A stretch of DNA of 64,000 nucleotides from Archilochus colubris. Its lineage: Eukaryota > Chordata > Aves > Apodiformes > Trochilidae. The translations under genes and the position numbers were made by a program. Shown piece after piece: positions 1 to 11,995 of this stretch (positions are counted from its first letter, which is position 1; each line of letters starts with the position of its first letter). The notes under the pieces were generated by a model. The model was not told where the DNA came from. It saw only the letters and a program-made list of their open reading frames with translations, and did no database searches. The stretch is taken from assembly GCA_023079485.1 (NCBI GenBank), contig CM041083.1, forward strand, positions 63,121,810 through 63,185,809. The letters run 5' to 3'.

Positions 1-3000
1 GCCAGGCCAAGTTGGTCAGGTATGTAGCATGGGAGTGGCAGTAGGGTTGTCCTCATCTGGTTTGGTGCTGCTGCTGGCTGACCATGTCCTCCAAGCAGTG
101 TGTAGCCACACTCTCTTGTTGCCACTCTCAGTGGGGCAATGGGACCAGCACCACACAGAGCCCTGGGCATCCCCACGGCCCCCAGTGCTGCCCAGACACC
201 ATCTTGTCACCCCCAGGTCCCGTGCTACTTCACCCCCTTCCCACGGGGAGACACCCTGCTCTCCCTGCTTCAGTTGTATGAACTTTATAAAGCAGACACA
301 GAAATCTGTTGTTATTATTAATAAGCTGTTGTAGCTGCCAATCTCTGGGGTCCTCTCCCCTTGCGTCAGAGGAGGTGACAGCATCCCTTGACCCAAGTCA
401 CTTCCTCCCTCTTAATTTCCCCCTTGGAAATGTCTGGGCTGCTTCAGATTTCTTTTTATACTTCCCATTTCTTCTTCCTTGCAACTTTGACCATTTCCTG
501 CTGTGACCTGAGCGCTGGCTCTGCTGTGTTTATCAGACACAGAAGGGAGGTGCTATGCACTAAGGTCTGTGATAGACCAATCCTACAAGGCAGTGGGGGA
601 AAATATTCCATAATTTACTGTTAGGCAGCCCCAGCTCTGAGTGAAACTCATATGTCTTGTGCAACATGTTGTAGACCAGCAAGTGTTAGCTCTATGCAAC
701 AGCAGGCAGAGCCTCTCATGGAGCCTGGGGAGGTCTGGGCATCCATCATCCCTCTCTGAGGCCAAAGAGATGGTGCCACCCACATAGCAGCTTTGCCCTC
801 TGCCACAGCTGCCCTGGGGTCTGAATGCTCAGCAGTCCCTGTTCTCTGACAGCACAGCCTCCTTTGAGTAGTTTATAGCAGTGGCAGGTAACTTTTTAGA
901 TACTTCAGAGGCAATGACTGTTCTAATGGCACGTCATTGCCTTTTTATTTCTTAATCCAACCTAAACCCTAAACCCAGCAGAGCGATCCTATTTAACAGC
1001 AATCCCTTGAATTCTTCCATGGAAGGCCTCTGCCTGGTGTTGTTTCAGTGAGAGCAGATTCACTGACCAGTGGGTCAATCAGGCTCATCCACTATTTCAT
1101 ACACTACCAACATCCCCCTTTGCCCTCTTTTTCTTTTCTGCCTTCCCATGCAGGGCTGCATGATGGACACGGCCTACCCAGTCACAGCAGGGGACCAGGC
1201 TCCCTCTCTCAGAAATACGCTTATACTTTTCTTCCTCCACCCCTCAAGAAGATGGAGTATGAGGGATGAGACCATTCCCTGTTGTAAGGTTGCTGCTTTC
1301 CATTGATAAATCCAAAGGTATAATTGACTTTCTGTGTGCCTTGTTTTTCCCCAGATACCTTAAAAACTGGGGTCCAGTTCCTCACAATGAGAAAATAGCA
1401 TCCCCATGTTTGGAAAGGGCCTAAAGAGAAAGTTCACCCCAAGTGGAAACACTGGCCATGTCCAGGTAGAGTGAGGAGGAATAGAGGAGAAAAGCCACAT
1501 CTGACTACAGGACAAAGGACCAAGTAGTACTGGCTGTAAGAAAAACTCCTCATCATGTTGTGATGACACTTGCCTGTCTTCCAGTGAATATTGCTGGCTT
1601 CTGGGACCACCGTGGGTAATGCCACACAGACTTGCAGGTCACTGCAGCTGGGGGAGAAGATCATTCTCACTTCTAAGTACAATATCCCATTTCACACCTG
1701 CTATTTGACCTGCTAGGTCAGGATGATGGTGATCTCTGCCTAAACCTCTAGTTAGCCCTGCAAAGGCTTTACTCTCAAAGAGCAGTCTGAAATCTTTCAG
1801 TCTGAGTGACATCCACCCTTGAGAGCAATCATTGCTACTGCTTGGTCCTTCCCTGCTCTTTTGACTGGCTACACCCAGGCTTGCACCATTAGGTAAGTGA
1901 TCTGAAATGAGGGGTAGCTGCCACTAAAAGGAGACATCCTGCTGCCTCTTCATGCTCTCATGACCATGGAGTTCCAGTCATTGGCAATTGTCTGATCCTC
2001 CTATGAACCACTGCAGGACAGCAAACCAGAAAACTAACCCTGCCAAAAATGGGGAGTCTCTCTGAATCAGCCATACCAGGGTCAAAGGGATGGCCCCAGG
2101 AGTGGGATCCTGTTTGAGGGGCAAACCTGTAATCACATTTTTTTAGTTAAAAACGTAGTGAGATAAGTTCCTCAAACTCTTGATGGTTGAGTTGCACAGA
2201 GCATGTAATGGTGTCACAGGAATGGCTTTTTCTAAAGCACTTACGATTCCCTATCTGAAAGGCTTTTTCTCTATCAGTGCAGACTGTCATTTATCCTGTC
2301 CTAAATTACAGAACCCAAATAATGCTGATGAGGCCCACTGGGGCAAGGACAGTGCTTGATTGTCAGTATCAGCCTGCCTGCCTTCTAGGAAATCACTGAA
2401 GGAGAGGAAAGGTCTTATGGCACTACAAAGCAGATGCTGGCTGTTGCTGTAGAAGCAGGTAAATATGTGCCCAAGCCAGGAACTTGAATGCACGTCACAG
2501 CCTTGAGGCACACATTAAAGCCACAAGAAAACACAAAACCAAAAGTCTAATCTAGCTGTGAACACATTCCCTGCATCCCCTAATCAGGCTTGGACTGCAA
2601 GTGGGATGTGGGAAATGGGATTTACAGTGGTAAGTGGGACTTTCCATTTGGTTTGTGGGTATTTTGGAAAAGTCCACACTGTAGCTCACTCTATTTATCT
2701 GCTTGTCTAAAATCTTCCTGCTGTAGATCTGTTAAAAAAATGAGCACTGGAAGTAAACTATCCTACTATTTTAAATCTTTTTTTTCCTTGCAAGTTGCCT
2801 TTAAACCTGTCCTTTTTTTCCACAGATGTATTTTGCATTCAAAGTATTCACCAAGCAGCTTCTGCCAAAAAATTTCAGTGTAGGGTCTGGTTTCCAGAAT
2901 GATTTTTTTCTCTGTTTACTCTTTTCACTTTAGATGTATGCATGATACCCTAAATGGTGAGGTATTATTCCTGCTTCTCATCTCAGAGGGCTGTAAATTT

Positions 3001-6000
3001 TTTATCCAAAGAGAAAGAAACTGAACTATGAAAAGGGAAGATGCAACCTGCAGTCTATAGCCTCTTGCAGCATGAATATGGATGACATTCATTTGGCACA
3101 CATCCCTTAAACACTCATACATACAGAACACAACACCCGTTGATGAATTAAGAATATTTATAAACAAAAAATGTAATAAACCTCTGGAGCAGTTTAGTAT
3201 CAGCCCCAGTTTTTGCTTCATTCTGTAATATTCATCTGGGGCTCTGAGAGACTCAGCCATGGTAATAATGTGTGAGTGTTACTGATTTAAGCTGTCCACA
3301 GACTTCCCCCTGGTTATTGCTGCTGTGGTGGAAGTGGTGGAATGGATGTTGTCTGAGTTGGTCCTATTAAAAGTCTGGTACATTAGCTTAAATCACTGAT
3401 GAAACAGGGTTGTGTTGAGATGCCAGATGGTGAACTGCAGCAGTTGAGGTGCACAGCTGAACAGATTTAATGGGTCTTTTGCTACTTGAAAGAATGGATC
3501 TGCATGGCTACCTTCTCTCTCCCCCCCCACCATGGAAGTCTATACGGAAGGATTGGAGAGAATAATAACACAGAGGAGTGCAAATAAATAAGCCAGAATG
3601 TAAATAAATAAATAAACCAGAATCAAAGCCATACTTCTAATTTCTAAACCTTTGATTTGTGAAGTAAAAAGAAATGGGTGATGGGATCTTTCTGGATTGC
3701 TTTATTTTTTTCTATCCTAAAGGTGTTTTTCTGATCCCAGGTGTCTCAGAATGTACTGTTCTATATATCTCATCAGGTTACTGGTTTGCCTGCCTGGTTT
3801 CTGGTCAATGGTAGATGCTTAATGGGGGAAGGTGAAAGTTCACCTGGAAGACACAAGTAGAGATGTCTGGGAAGAAAAATGCATAATTCAAATTAATTAA
3901 TATTAAAATGTTATCTTTTAATAGGTGAGTTGATATTTTAAATTAAAATATTTTAGTTCCTGTTTAATTTTTTGTCTTAGCACTTGGCTGGCTAGCATAG
4001 ACCTGATGAGGCTGCTTTAAAGCCTTGTGGCTTTTTATTCCACTTCAGCACCATTTCCTTTCAGCATCTCTCTGTGCACAGTGTGAGGTTTTGTTGGTCT
4101 TCCTAGAAGTCAGAACTGGAAAACAGGCTTCTTCGAAACACACAGAACAAGAGAGTATTTGTGAAGGAGAAAGTACATTAATGGGAGATACTTCTTGCTG
4201 TTAAAAAGCAGTCCTAGGTCTCACTTATGGGCAGCTGATGTGCAACTTCTCTAATGCAAGACAACAGTTGCAGTCTGGTCAGCAATTGTGCCATTGCCTG
4301 TAGGGAACTGAAAAGGGTATTTATTTTTATCCTGCTACTGGCTTATGGGATTTGAAAGTACCTTTTTTAGCTTGCATAACTGTAAATATTGTTACTGGAC
4401 CTCCCAACCTCTTCTCAATGCTTTCTGCAATATTCGACCTTCTGACCTGCTCCAGGAGATGGCAAATTCCACAGGCTGACAACATGCTGGGTGAGGGAGT
4501 GACTCCTGTTGTGGAGACTTTCAGTTTTGCTGAGTGAGCTCCTATTCTCATGGTTATGCTGAGCAAAAAGTTTTGGACCTGATCAGTTCCCCCTAGAGCC
4601 TTCTGAAATCTTGATGGCCTCTTTTAGCTTTCTCCTATGCTAGGCCAGGGGCTCACAGTGTTTCCATTCTGTTGTTACCTGTCTAGCCTTGGCATGTAAA
4701 TGCTGTATAAGAAAGGCTACTAGGAACTCTGAAACTGCTTATGACACAGGACCCTCTCCCTATAACTAAAAAAAAAAACCTAAAGATCCTATTTCTATAT
4801 TGTATCATACTTTATTTTCATGAGAGTTCCTGCTACTCCATCCAGGAACTTCTTGAGGAGCTGTGAGTCAGGCTTTACCACCCCAGAGCATGCAGTGCAC
4901 GTTCTCACAAGCTTCACAAACCCACAGCTGGAAACTTCCAAGAAGACACCTGCCCTGTGTTCAGTGCTCAGAGCAGGGATCCAAAAGAGGCTTTTAAATG
5001 CACTTTGAACTAATAGACTTCTTTTTTTCTTCTTCACTACCAATCACTCCTTCTCTCACTTCACACTTCACTCAAGTCACATCACTGTCAGGACCCTCTT
5101 GCTTGGCCCAGCTCTGTGGTCATACACAATGCTCCCTCACCTGCCAGCACTGTATATTTCCTGGTCACAAGCTGCAGAAACCTGTGTGCATTCACCTGTA
5201 TTTTCTACTGACTGATGGCTTCAGGAAATGCCTATAAGGTGTCACAAAGAAAATCTCTGCAGCATGTTTTTTCTTGTGGCAACCTGTGTAGAGGTGGATA
5301 GAATCACTCCACACCTTTCTGCTCCAGAAACAGATAGGTAAGCTTTTTTCAGTTTTGTAACTCAACAAACCTCTGACCAATTTATTTGAGTAATGTAAAG
5401 GCTGAGGAGCACTTTTGACTCTTCACCTCAAGATAGGTTGAAAGAAAAAATTCTAAATCCTAGATTTTTCAGAAGTTCATAAGCATTTTATCTGGTGAAG
5501 CTGATTTTTTCCATCTACAAAATCTGGGCTTCAAATCCACAATAGATCTGAAATTTTCTGCAGGGTGGAATAATTTAATATACGATGATTTAATTTGACT
5601 TTTTATTTAGCATAATTTCCTTGTACTCTTTTCCCCCACTTCCTGGCTAACTGATTTCTGTATTTCCCCCCTAGTTCTAGAAAAGCATAAACTCTTCCTC
5701 AGTTCTAAATAGAATACATTTTCACCAGCTGTCATAGCTACCTGTGTAATTTCTTCAGTTGTTATCTCTTATCTGAGCATAACAGTTCCCAGTTTTTAAA
5801 AAACTGCTCTGCACCTTGTATCTTAGTGGAGATACATTCTGCAGGATCAAGAAGTCTTGGTCCTTCTTTCTAGCTAGGGATAATGGTCCTGATTATTTCT
5901 AAGGATGAAAATCTGTCCGTTTTAGTTTCTTTGGTATGGGCTGAAGAAATAAAAATTGAGCCCCCAGATAGGCTGCCTTACTTTCAAGTGCAAGGATGGT

Positions 6001-6836
6001 GATGACCATCAGAGACACTAAAAATCTGCTTCAAAAATTGGACCCTGCTGCCCACCTAGGTATGTCTGGAAGCTGTGCCCTCAGCAATGCTTCATATTCT
6101 TCCCTTCTCCAGAGTTGTTTGAATTGTGGATCTGCACTTGAACTTCTCAAGTTTGACAGGTGTTTGTGATCTGGGCTTTTGATTCCATTTCATCTCTAAT
6201 AGTTTCTGTTTCCAGACCTTTGGGTAGTTGCCCTTTCCTAGAACACATGCTGAGCGCAAGAAACACCCTTCTTAAAAAACATAAACACTCAGAAGAGGAA
6301 CACAGAGAACTGAAAGAGCTTCACTAAGAGGTTTTGTTTCTCTATAAACCCTACATAGGAAACCCTGGCCTCTGCGCTCACTCAGCATTTGCTGTATTTA
6401 TTTCTTTTCCTCCTTTCCAGATTGGGAGCACTTTCTGCCAAACAGAGAAAGGCTTTGTGAGATGAGGAACAGTTCAGATTTTTGCAGCTTGTGAAGTATG
6501 TGCTGCCTCCTTCTGAGAGCTGAAGGCTAGCTTCTGCCCCTGCTGCCCCTCCTTCCCCCTCCCAAAAGTAGTTCTTTTTACTAATACCCCTCTTCTTACC
6601 ACCACTCTATTGGGAAAAGGCTCATAACAGCCCCTGAAAGGATGGGGCAGGGATCCTACCACTAGCTTTCCTTCAAAGGAGAACAGAGGGAAACAGCAGC
6701 ACCAAGTTTTCAAGTGAAATTGGCTGCCACGGCTGAAGAGTAAATGATAGGAACAGTGGGTACTTCCCCCCCAAAAAAGCAGGGATCTCCCCTCCCGCTT
6801 CTCCCTCCCACGAGTATTTCCCCAAGACGGACTCAC
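1..6836 (-). other. NINJ2: NINJ2 intron 1 (partial, runs off the left edge)
   Basis: This stretch lies immediately downstream, on the minus strand, of the NINJ2 first-exon donor (GTGAGT, complement of 6831-6836). I looked for the conserved second exon, which carries the asparagine-histidine-tyrosine motif and the first membrane segment, and saw nothing like it on the minus strand, so the rest of the gene should lie beyond base 1. The open frames here are short and without recognisable domains. Visible low-complexity items are an (AAAT)-type patch at 3582-3623, in which an 18-base unit occurs twice with one mismatch, and general AT-rich sequence around 3880-3970. That this is an intron is an inference from the exon call. 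Confidence 0.65.
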
Positions 6837-6869
6837 TTGAAGACTGATGCTCTCCCTTTCCGAGGCCAT
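6837..6869 (-). CDS. NINJ2: NINJ2 (ninjurin 2) first coding exon, partial CDS
   Basis: Ninjurin 2 is a small two-pass membrane protein of the ninjurin family, described as a homophilic adhesion molecule induced in injured nerve and related to the membrane-rupture factor NINJ1. Only its N-terminal 11 residues are encoded here: MASERESISLQ. The human protein, as I recall it, begins MESARENIDLQ, giving 7 identities in 11 (M, S, R, E, I, L, Q). Directly after the CAA codon comes a strong donor, GTGAGT, in phase 0. The start codon has a good context, with A at -3 and G at +4. The exon lies in a GC-rich block and points away from WNK1, matching the human gene order and orientation. An in-frame upstream ATG at 6992 could add 41 residues, but its context is weaker and those residues do not resemble ninjurins. 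The short peptide limits certainty; position, splice site and synteny carry the call. Confidence 0.8.
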
Positions 6870-7260
6870 CCTGGTGTCCCCGGGTCTCTTCCTTCCTCTG
6901 CCGAGGGTGCAGGGAGCGGGACACTCGGCACTCCTGGAGACTCCGTCTCTTCGCTGGACCGGGAGGCGCAGCTGCTGGAACAGACCCACCATTCATCTGC
7001 CGGCAGCCGGCTGCCTGCCCTGGCATCAGCTGGGGGGCGAGGGAGGGGGTGGCAGGCCAATTCTTCATTGTCCAGGCAATCCGTGGAACAAACACCCCTC
7101 TTAGACTTTCCGTGAGGGTTGTGTTCATTATGTGTCCGTCCTACCTCTCCGAGGCCAGCTGGACCTCATGAGCTCACTTGGGCTGGGAGGCGGTGATGCA
7201 GACAGTGTACCAAGAGGTTCCTGGCATGGGCCGGGGTGCAGCAGCAGCCATCCCCACCTC
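6840..7260 (-). promoter_or_regulatory. NINJ2: NINJ2 promoter / 5' leader, GC-rich block
   Basis: Base composition changes from the AT-rich surroundings to GC-rich sequence with several CpGs, especially 6860-7060. The block covers the NINJ2 start codon and the sequence upstream of it on the minus strand. It contains a G-rich run on the plus strand at 7030-7051. I see no convincing TATA box, so a CpG-type or weak-island promoter is likely. The transcription start cannot be placed from sequence alone. ATGs upstream on the minus strand (at 6992 and 6996, for example) would be upstream start codons if transcription begins beyond them. Confidence 0.55.
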
Positions 7261-8331
7261 TCCCTCTCTCACCAGCACCCAGCAGAGCCTACGGAAGAAA
7301 AAACTAATAGCTTGGAGAGATCAGGTTGAGAAAGTTGTGCCTGTTAGCTTGCTGCTGCGGCAAAGATATTGTTACATTGCAGATAAAATTTCCACTTCGC
7401 TCTCTTGAAAGTCCCTTCTCATTTTTCTCCCCAGCCAAAATGTCCTTCCTTTCCCCTCCCCAACACTTTTTTTTTTTTTTTCATTAAATTTGATATGTCT
7501 AGTCCTAAGTGAAATAAAATCTTGCTTCTTGCTGAAGTTAAAAACAACTACGTATGACACTGGAATGGAAATGTACGCTGCCAGAATCAAATCACTGCAC
7601 AGAAAAATAGGTTGTTCTTATTAAGTGCAATCCTCAGGCAGAAAAATCAGTGTGATTCTCTAGAATTTAGAGGAGCTGCTCTGTACTACCAGCAGATCAG
7701 GTAGGCATGCTTGGCCTTCGAAGGGCAATTTCTGTAGTTACACTATTATAGAAAATGTATGGTAAGGCAATACGTTTAAACAGTTCAGCCAAACGCATGT
7801 TCTAGTACTCCAGCCTGACTAAAAGTGCTGACGAGTCTGTCAGTAGATGATCGTGTTGCATTGATGCTTCCCAGCAAAAGGCCTCATTTTGCAGTGAAAA
7901 TACCAGTGCTTAGTACTGCAAGTTCATTTCAAAGTGCTGATGAATTTAGCCTCTCCACATTCCTCTTAAACAGCTTTTTTTTTTTTTTTTTTTTAAACTT
8001 TTAAGTTAAAAGCTGAAGCAATGAGATGTATTTAGGGACTGGACTAATGTCATGCAGGAAAGCAGGGCTTGGATACAGCTCATTTCATCCTCAGAGTCTG
8101 GCCTAAGGCTGAAAGCCCATTAGGAACCATGAGTTCTGATTTTACATGAGGCTGATTTTACAGTCAAAAGCCACCTTCATAGTTCCTACTTTTGAAAATT
8201 AAGATCCCTGTGTTTTGCTATCACTGACTTGATTGTTTGAATCCCCCTGGGAAATGGAGCTGAAGAGCAAAGAGACCACTCATTGCTACTATTCAGCACC
8301 TGTTGGGTCTTTTACTATTACTATTTTTAAA
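7261..8331. other. Intergenic, no gene seen
   Basis: The sequence returns to ordinary AT-rich composition. It holds a poly-T run near 7468-7481 and a 20-base poly-T at 7975-7994. No coding exon, RNA gene or recognised repeat family could be supported. Confidence 0.5.
7975..7994. repeat. Poly-T homopolymer, 20 bases
   Basis: An uninterrupted T run read directly from the sequence. It is followed by AAACTTTTAAG, and no retroelement body is evident beside it. Confidence 0.9.
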
Positions 8332-8337
8332 CGTAAG

Positions 8338-8495
8338 TGTAGCAGGAGGAGCCATTCTTGCTCCTGAAGCTCAACGAACTGCTGGTCTCTTCCAGGACTC
8401 CAGCCACCACACAGCGCTTCCAGGGTAGAAGTGTAGTGGGAAGAGCCTTTCTTGCTCCAGAGGCTCAACGAGCTGCTGACCTCTCCATGCCTCAC
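8338..8495. repeat. Imperfect tandem duplication inside the LTR (period about 94 bp)
   Basis: The stretch from 8338 to about 8400 recurs at 8432-8494 with scattered substitutions. Both copies start TGTAG, continue with a GGAGCC/AGAGCC-like block and share CTTGCTCC and GCTCAACGA. In minus orientation this lies at the 3' end of the LTR (R/U5). It may be part of the family consensus rather than a private duplication. Confidence 0.75.
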
Positions 8496-8654
8496 ACCAG
8501 AGTGAGCTGAGCTTTCTCTGTGGGTGTGTGTCCCACCTTTATTGGCCCCCTGGTCTTGCTCATGCCCAATAGGGGCCTGTCCTAATCAGGCACAGGTGGA
8601 CTCACACCCACTCTTTGGCAACTCAAGGCACCTGGTTGACAATGTCTCTCTACA
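8338..8654 (-). mobile_element. Solo LTR of an endogenous retrovirus
   Basis: The element begins TGTAG and ends CTACA on the plus strand, giving the canonical TG...CA ends and a 5-base terminal inverted repeat. It is flanked on both sides by the identical hexamer CGTAAG (8332-8337 and 8655-8660), as expected for an integration target-site duplication. A TTTATT at 8538-8543 reads AATAAA on the minus strand, about 110 bases in from that strand's 5' end, so the LTR is probably minus-oriented. Six-base duplications are typical of class II (ERVK/alpha- and beta-retrovirus-like) elements. There is no internal gag/pol/env sequence next to it, so it is most simply the product of LTR-LTR recombination. 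An imperfect direct repeat lies inside it. The open frame at 8289-8495 is not a gene. Confidence 0.85.
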
Positions 8655-8660
8655 CGTAAG

Positions 8661-11569
8661 GAGCATGTAAATGAAAATGCAGCCATCTGCTCCTGCTGTT
8701 AACTTGCTTTACTCATGGGAATCTGTATGTTAAAACTTTTTTTTTTTATTCCGTGGTTATTAATAGAGATAATTACCTGTTTTATTTTTCTGAGTATAGT
8801 CCATAAAAAGATGCTTCTTTGGGTCAGTTTATAAATAAATATTGTTTATTAATAAATAATTTACATTGGGTGGGTGTCCACTGTATTTGCTGAGACACTC
8901 CTGGGAGTTAAAAGGACTTGATGTTGTGCAGATCCTTTGTGAACAGGCTTTCCACAAACAAACCATGAAGTCTGGCCAGAGTTTTCTGAGTCCCTGTATG
9001 TGCTATTAGCACAAAATTAAGTAAAAAATATCTTATAGTGGTCAGACTGAAATGAAATATATATAATTTTATTTAGTAGATAAATGAATACCAACAGTGT
9101 ACGAATTTCAGACATGGCTTCATGATATATAACGTTGTGCCTTTTTAAAACTAATTTCTTAGTACTCCATCTAAATGCTATGCTAGCGGCTTTTTAACAA
9201 ACAAACAAACAAATAAAAACCCAGAACACTTTCCAGAGAGGTACTGAAAAAAGTAATGAAATAGCACTATGTCCTCTGAATATCTACAGAAATCAATCAA
9301 AAGTTACAGGAACCCTTGTGTCCTTGTAGACACTTCAGTCAAACCAGGTTAGCACTGCCCTCTCCCAGGATAACATAAAAGAGTCTTTCTGTCCCATGTG
9401 TTAGCAGTAATGGCTATAACAGACTTCCTTGAAATGTCTGGAGCCAAACACATTAGGATGAGAAAACTTCAAACAATAAAACTTCTCTTGGAAATTATTT
9501 GTCTATGTCAGTAGTAAAACTCAGAGTCAAAAATACACAAAAATAGAGGGGAGTGGGTTTACTTTACCTTGAATTGTAATAGCTGCCCAAGAAAGAAGGA
9601 GTGCCTCAATGACCACAGTCCTCACTGAAATTTACTTATGAAATGTGATTACAAAGGACTACATTTTTCAAACTATCTTTCTAGTAACTGTTAATTATGA
9701 TGTAAGAATGAACCATTGTAATGGCCCAAAGACTAAGCTATAGAAAATGCAGCCCGACTTGTAAAAGGCATTGTGTAACATGAGTGTCAGCACTCTCCAG
9801 TTTTAGACTCAGCAGACCCTGAAACTCCCTTCCAGTCTGTTTTTATAACACAAGAGAAGGGGGAGACCCCAAAAACTTGACTGTTCTAACAGACATTGAT
9901 GGATTAGAGAGTCTCCCTGGTAATGCATACTAGAGAATGATGGGGAAAGAGCAGTGCTCCTTGGAACGAGAGTGGGGAGCATCTGGGGCATGGAGAAGAG
10001 CAGGTTTGTGATTTCCCATGCCAGCTCAGCCCACACCAGCTGAGTATGGAGGAGAGGCTCTGCGGATCAGCCACATTCACTTGGGAGGAGCACACATGGC
10101 AAAGTTGCTTATTTCCACCCCCATCCTCTTTCCCTCCCTTTTGCCAGCCAAAGGGCTTGTGCAGCCACCCAAGAAAACAGACAGAAGAACTTCATCCAGC
10201 TGGAAAAGAAGAAAAAAAGAAAAAAAACCAAAATCACCAACAAAAAAAAATTTTGCAGGATATTTTTTTGGCTGGGATCACCTCCCTGACCTGGTTCTGC
10301 ACATAACTGCACAAACAGTTATGCTGGCAGCAGGGAGGGAGCCCGTCGGGAAATGGAAAAAGCAGCTGGGAGTGGAGAAGGGTGGGGACAAGCTGGTTCA
10401 AGCAGCATTGCTGCTGAATGTGTAACCAGAGTGTTGCAGCACTGGTGCCACCTGTGGGGATGGCCTCTGCAAAAGGGACATGGGAAGAAAAGCTGCAGTT
10501 CTCAGGCCTCAGCACTACCCAGTAGAGACTGCTGGCAGCAGAAAGTAGCCAAGCTCTGTGAAGACTGATGGAAGAATTGCTCTTTCCCACCACTCTCAGA
10601 TTTGGTGCCGTACTCAAGAGAGCACCATAACCAAGACTGCAAGAACTCTTGTAGGGCAACTGCACTTCTAAGAGAGCAAAAAACAGGATAACTTCATTTC
10701 TTAACTCTTCCCAAGCCTCAATATTGTGTTAAAAATGGGGTTTGGTTTTGGTTTTGAGACATCATTTCTCCACCCTGCAATGTTCAGCCACCTCTTCACT
10801 GTATCAGGAAAGAAGTGTGGTATTCCTGGTATGCTGGGTGCATTCACCCAATTCTCTGAGAGGATATGAGTAGAGCTTGACCTGTTTAGTCATACAGAAT
10901 GAAAACCGAGAGGGATACTTGATGCCAACTACAAATTCACAGAACTCGAAAACTCTAGGGAGATGGAAATGCAGCATTAGCACAGCAACTAATGAATAAA
11001 TTTGCCAAGGAAAAATGCTAGGTTAGAAACTAGAGGAAGGTTCTTGGCTGCCTAAGTGCTGATGTTCTGGAGAAGCCAACCACTGAGAGTAGCAAGGACA
11101 AGCAACTGAATTGGATGGGAGATAGAGTTTGCTGAGTTTACTGAAAGGACTACCTGACAGGGCTGCCTGTGACAGGCTCTGACTCTGATAACTGTTCCTG
11201 TTAGGTCCTATTTTCTGTTTCACTAGTGGTTGTCTTTGAAAAGCAAAACTCATCCATACTGTAGGATGTGCTGCTGCAAAAATGAAGGCAAATGACTAGG
11301 TAGACAAAGGCTAATTTTTTGCAGTTTCTTTGGAAGCATGATCTCCCTTGTCTTTCAATTAATGGTAGGGTTGTAGCTCTTGGTTGATAGGACTAGCTTC
11401 ACCTTTTATAGGAAAGAAACCACATCCTAGTGTTTGGAGGAGTAATAATCTTAAGGAAAGCTTTGGAGACAAAGAACACAAAGATGCAAGCAGTACTTCT
11501 AAAATTCTCACAGGGGGTGATAAATGAATGTGTACTTATCCAATGAATCATTTAATTATATGAAAGCAA
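8661..11569. other. Intergenic, no gene seen
   Basis: AT-rich sequence with short low-complexity patches: TAAATAAATA-type sequence at 8831-8860, (AAAC)n at 9196-9217, and an A-rich patch at 10203-10250. Open frames near 10018-10665 overlap one another on both strands, include the A-rich patch and have no domain character. No exon could be supported. Confidence 0.5.
9196..9217. repeat. (AAAC)n short microsatellite
   Basis: About four AAAC units in a row, ending in AAATAAA. Read directly from the sequence. Confidence 0.8.
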
Positions 11570-11995
11570 GATTAGAAAGGATTTTAAGGAGTCACCAATT
11601 CCTCCTGCAGCTGCAAGAGCATGGCAAGTCAGTGGTACCTGTCCCGTTAGCACAGACATTGCTTCAGCCTCCTTTGAAAGCATTCCAGATGTGAAAGTTT
11701 CAGGACAGCCTATCCCAGTGCTTTAGTAACACCACCCTAACAGCTAGAGACAGTTTTTCTAATATCTAATAAAAAAGTCCCTGCTGCAATTTTAGCCTGT
11801 TACTCTTATCCTCTCCACATGGGAGAGAAGAGATTATTTCCTTCCTCTTTGCTGTGGTCGTTTACATTTTTGAGGCCTGTTATCATGTCTCTGTTCAGCC
11901 TCCTCTATATTTAAGAAAACAAAAATTCCTTTGCAGTTTCCTCATGGGTTATATTTCATAGATCTGAGTGCTTTAGTTGCTCTCTGAGCTCCTTC
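11570..11995 (-). mobile_element. Old CR1/L3-like LINE fragment
   Basis: On the plus strand this reads as the reverse complement of the 3' part of a CR1-like reverse transcriptase region. Landmarks occur in the expected order: a CCAGTGCTTTAGTAAC block, TTTTTCTAATATCTAAT, a segment resembling the conserved 'rich in T, CTGCAATTTTAGCC' motif, GGCCTGTTATCATGTCTC, and TTGCTCTCTGAGCTCC. It is clearly decayed, with no open frame left, consistent with an insertion much older than the copy at 32099. Boundaries are approximate, the left one especially. Family assignment is by pattern recall; CR1 and L3 are related and I cannot separate them here. Confidence 0.75.

Noticed and set aside
961..975. Telomere-like CCTAAACCCTAAACC
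   Set aside because: Only two units of a CCCTAAA type that is not the vertebrate telomere repeat (CCCTAA); too short to mean anything.
2925..3260. 111-codon minus-strand frame, considered as a further NINJ2 exon
   Set aside because: Its sequence does not resemble ninjurins and has no membrane-segment pattern matching the family.
6673..7128. 151-codon minus-strand frame in the NINJ2 promoter block
   Set aside because: It runs in a different frame from the NINJ2 start, has no domain, and fits chance openness of a GC-rich leader.
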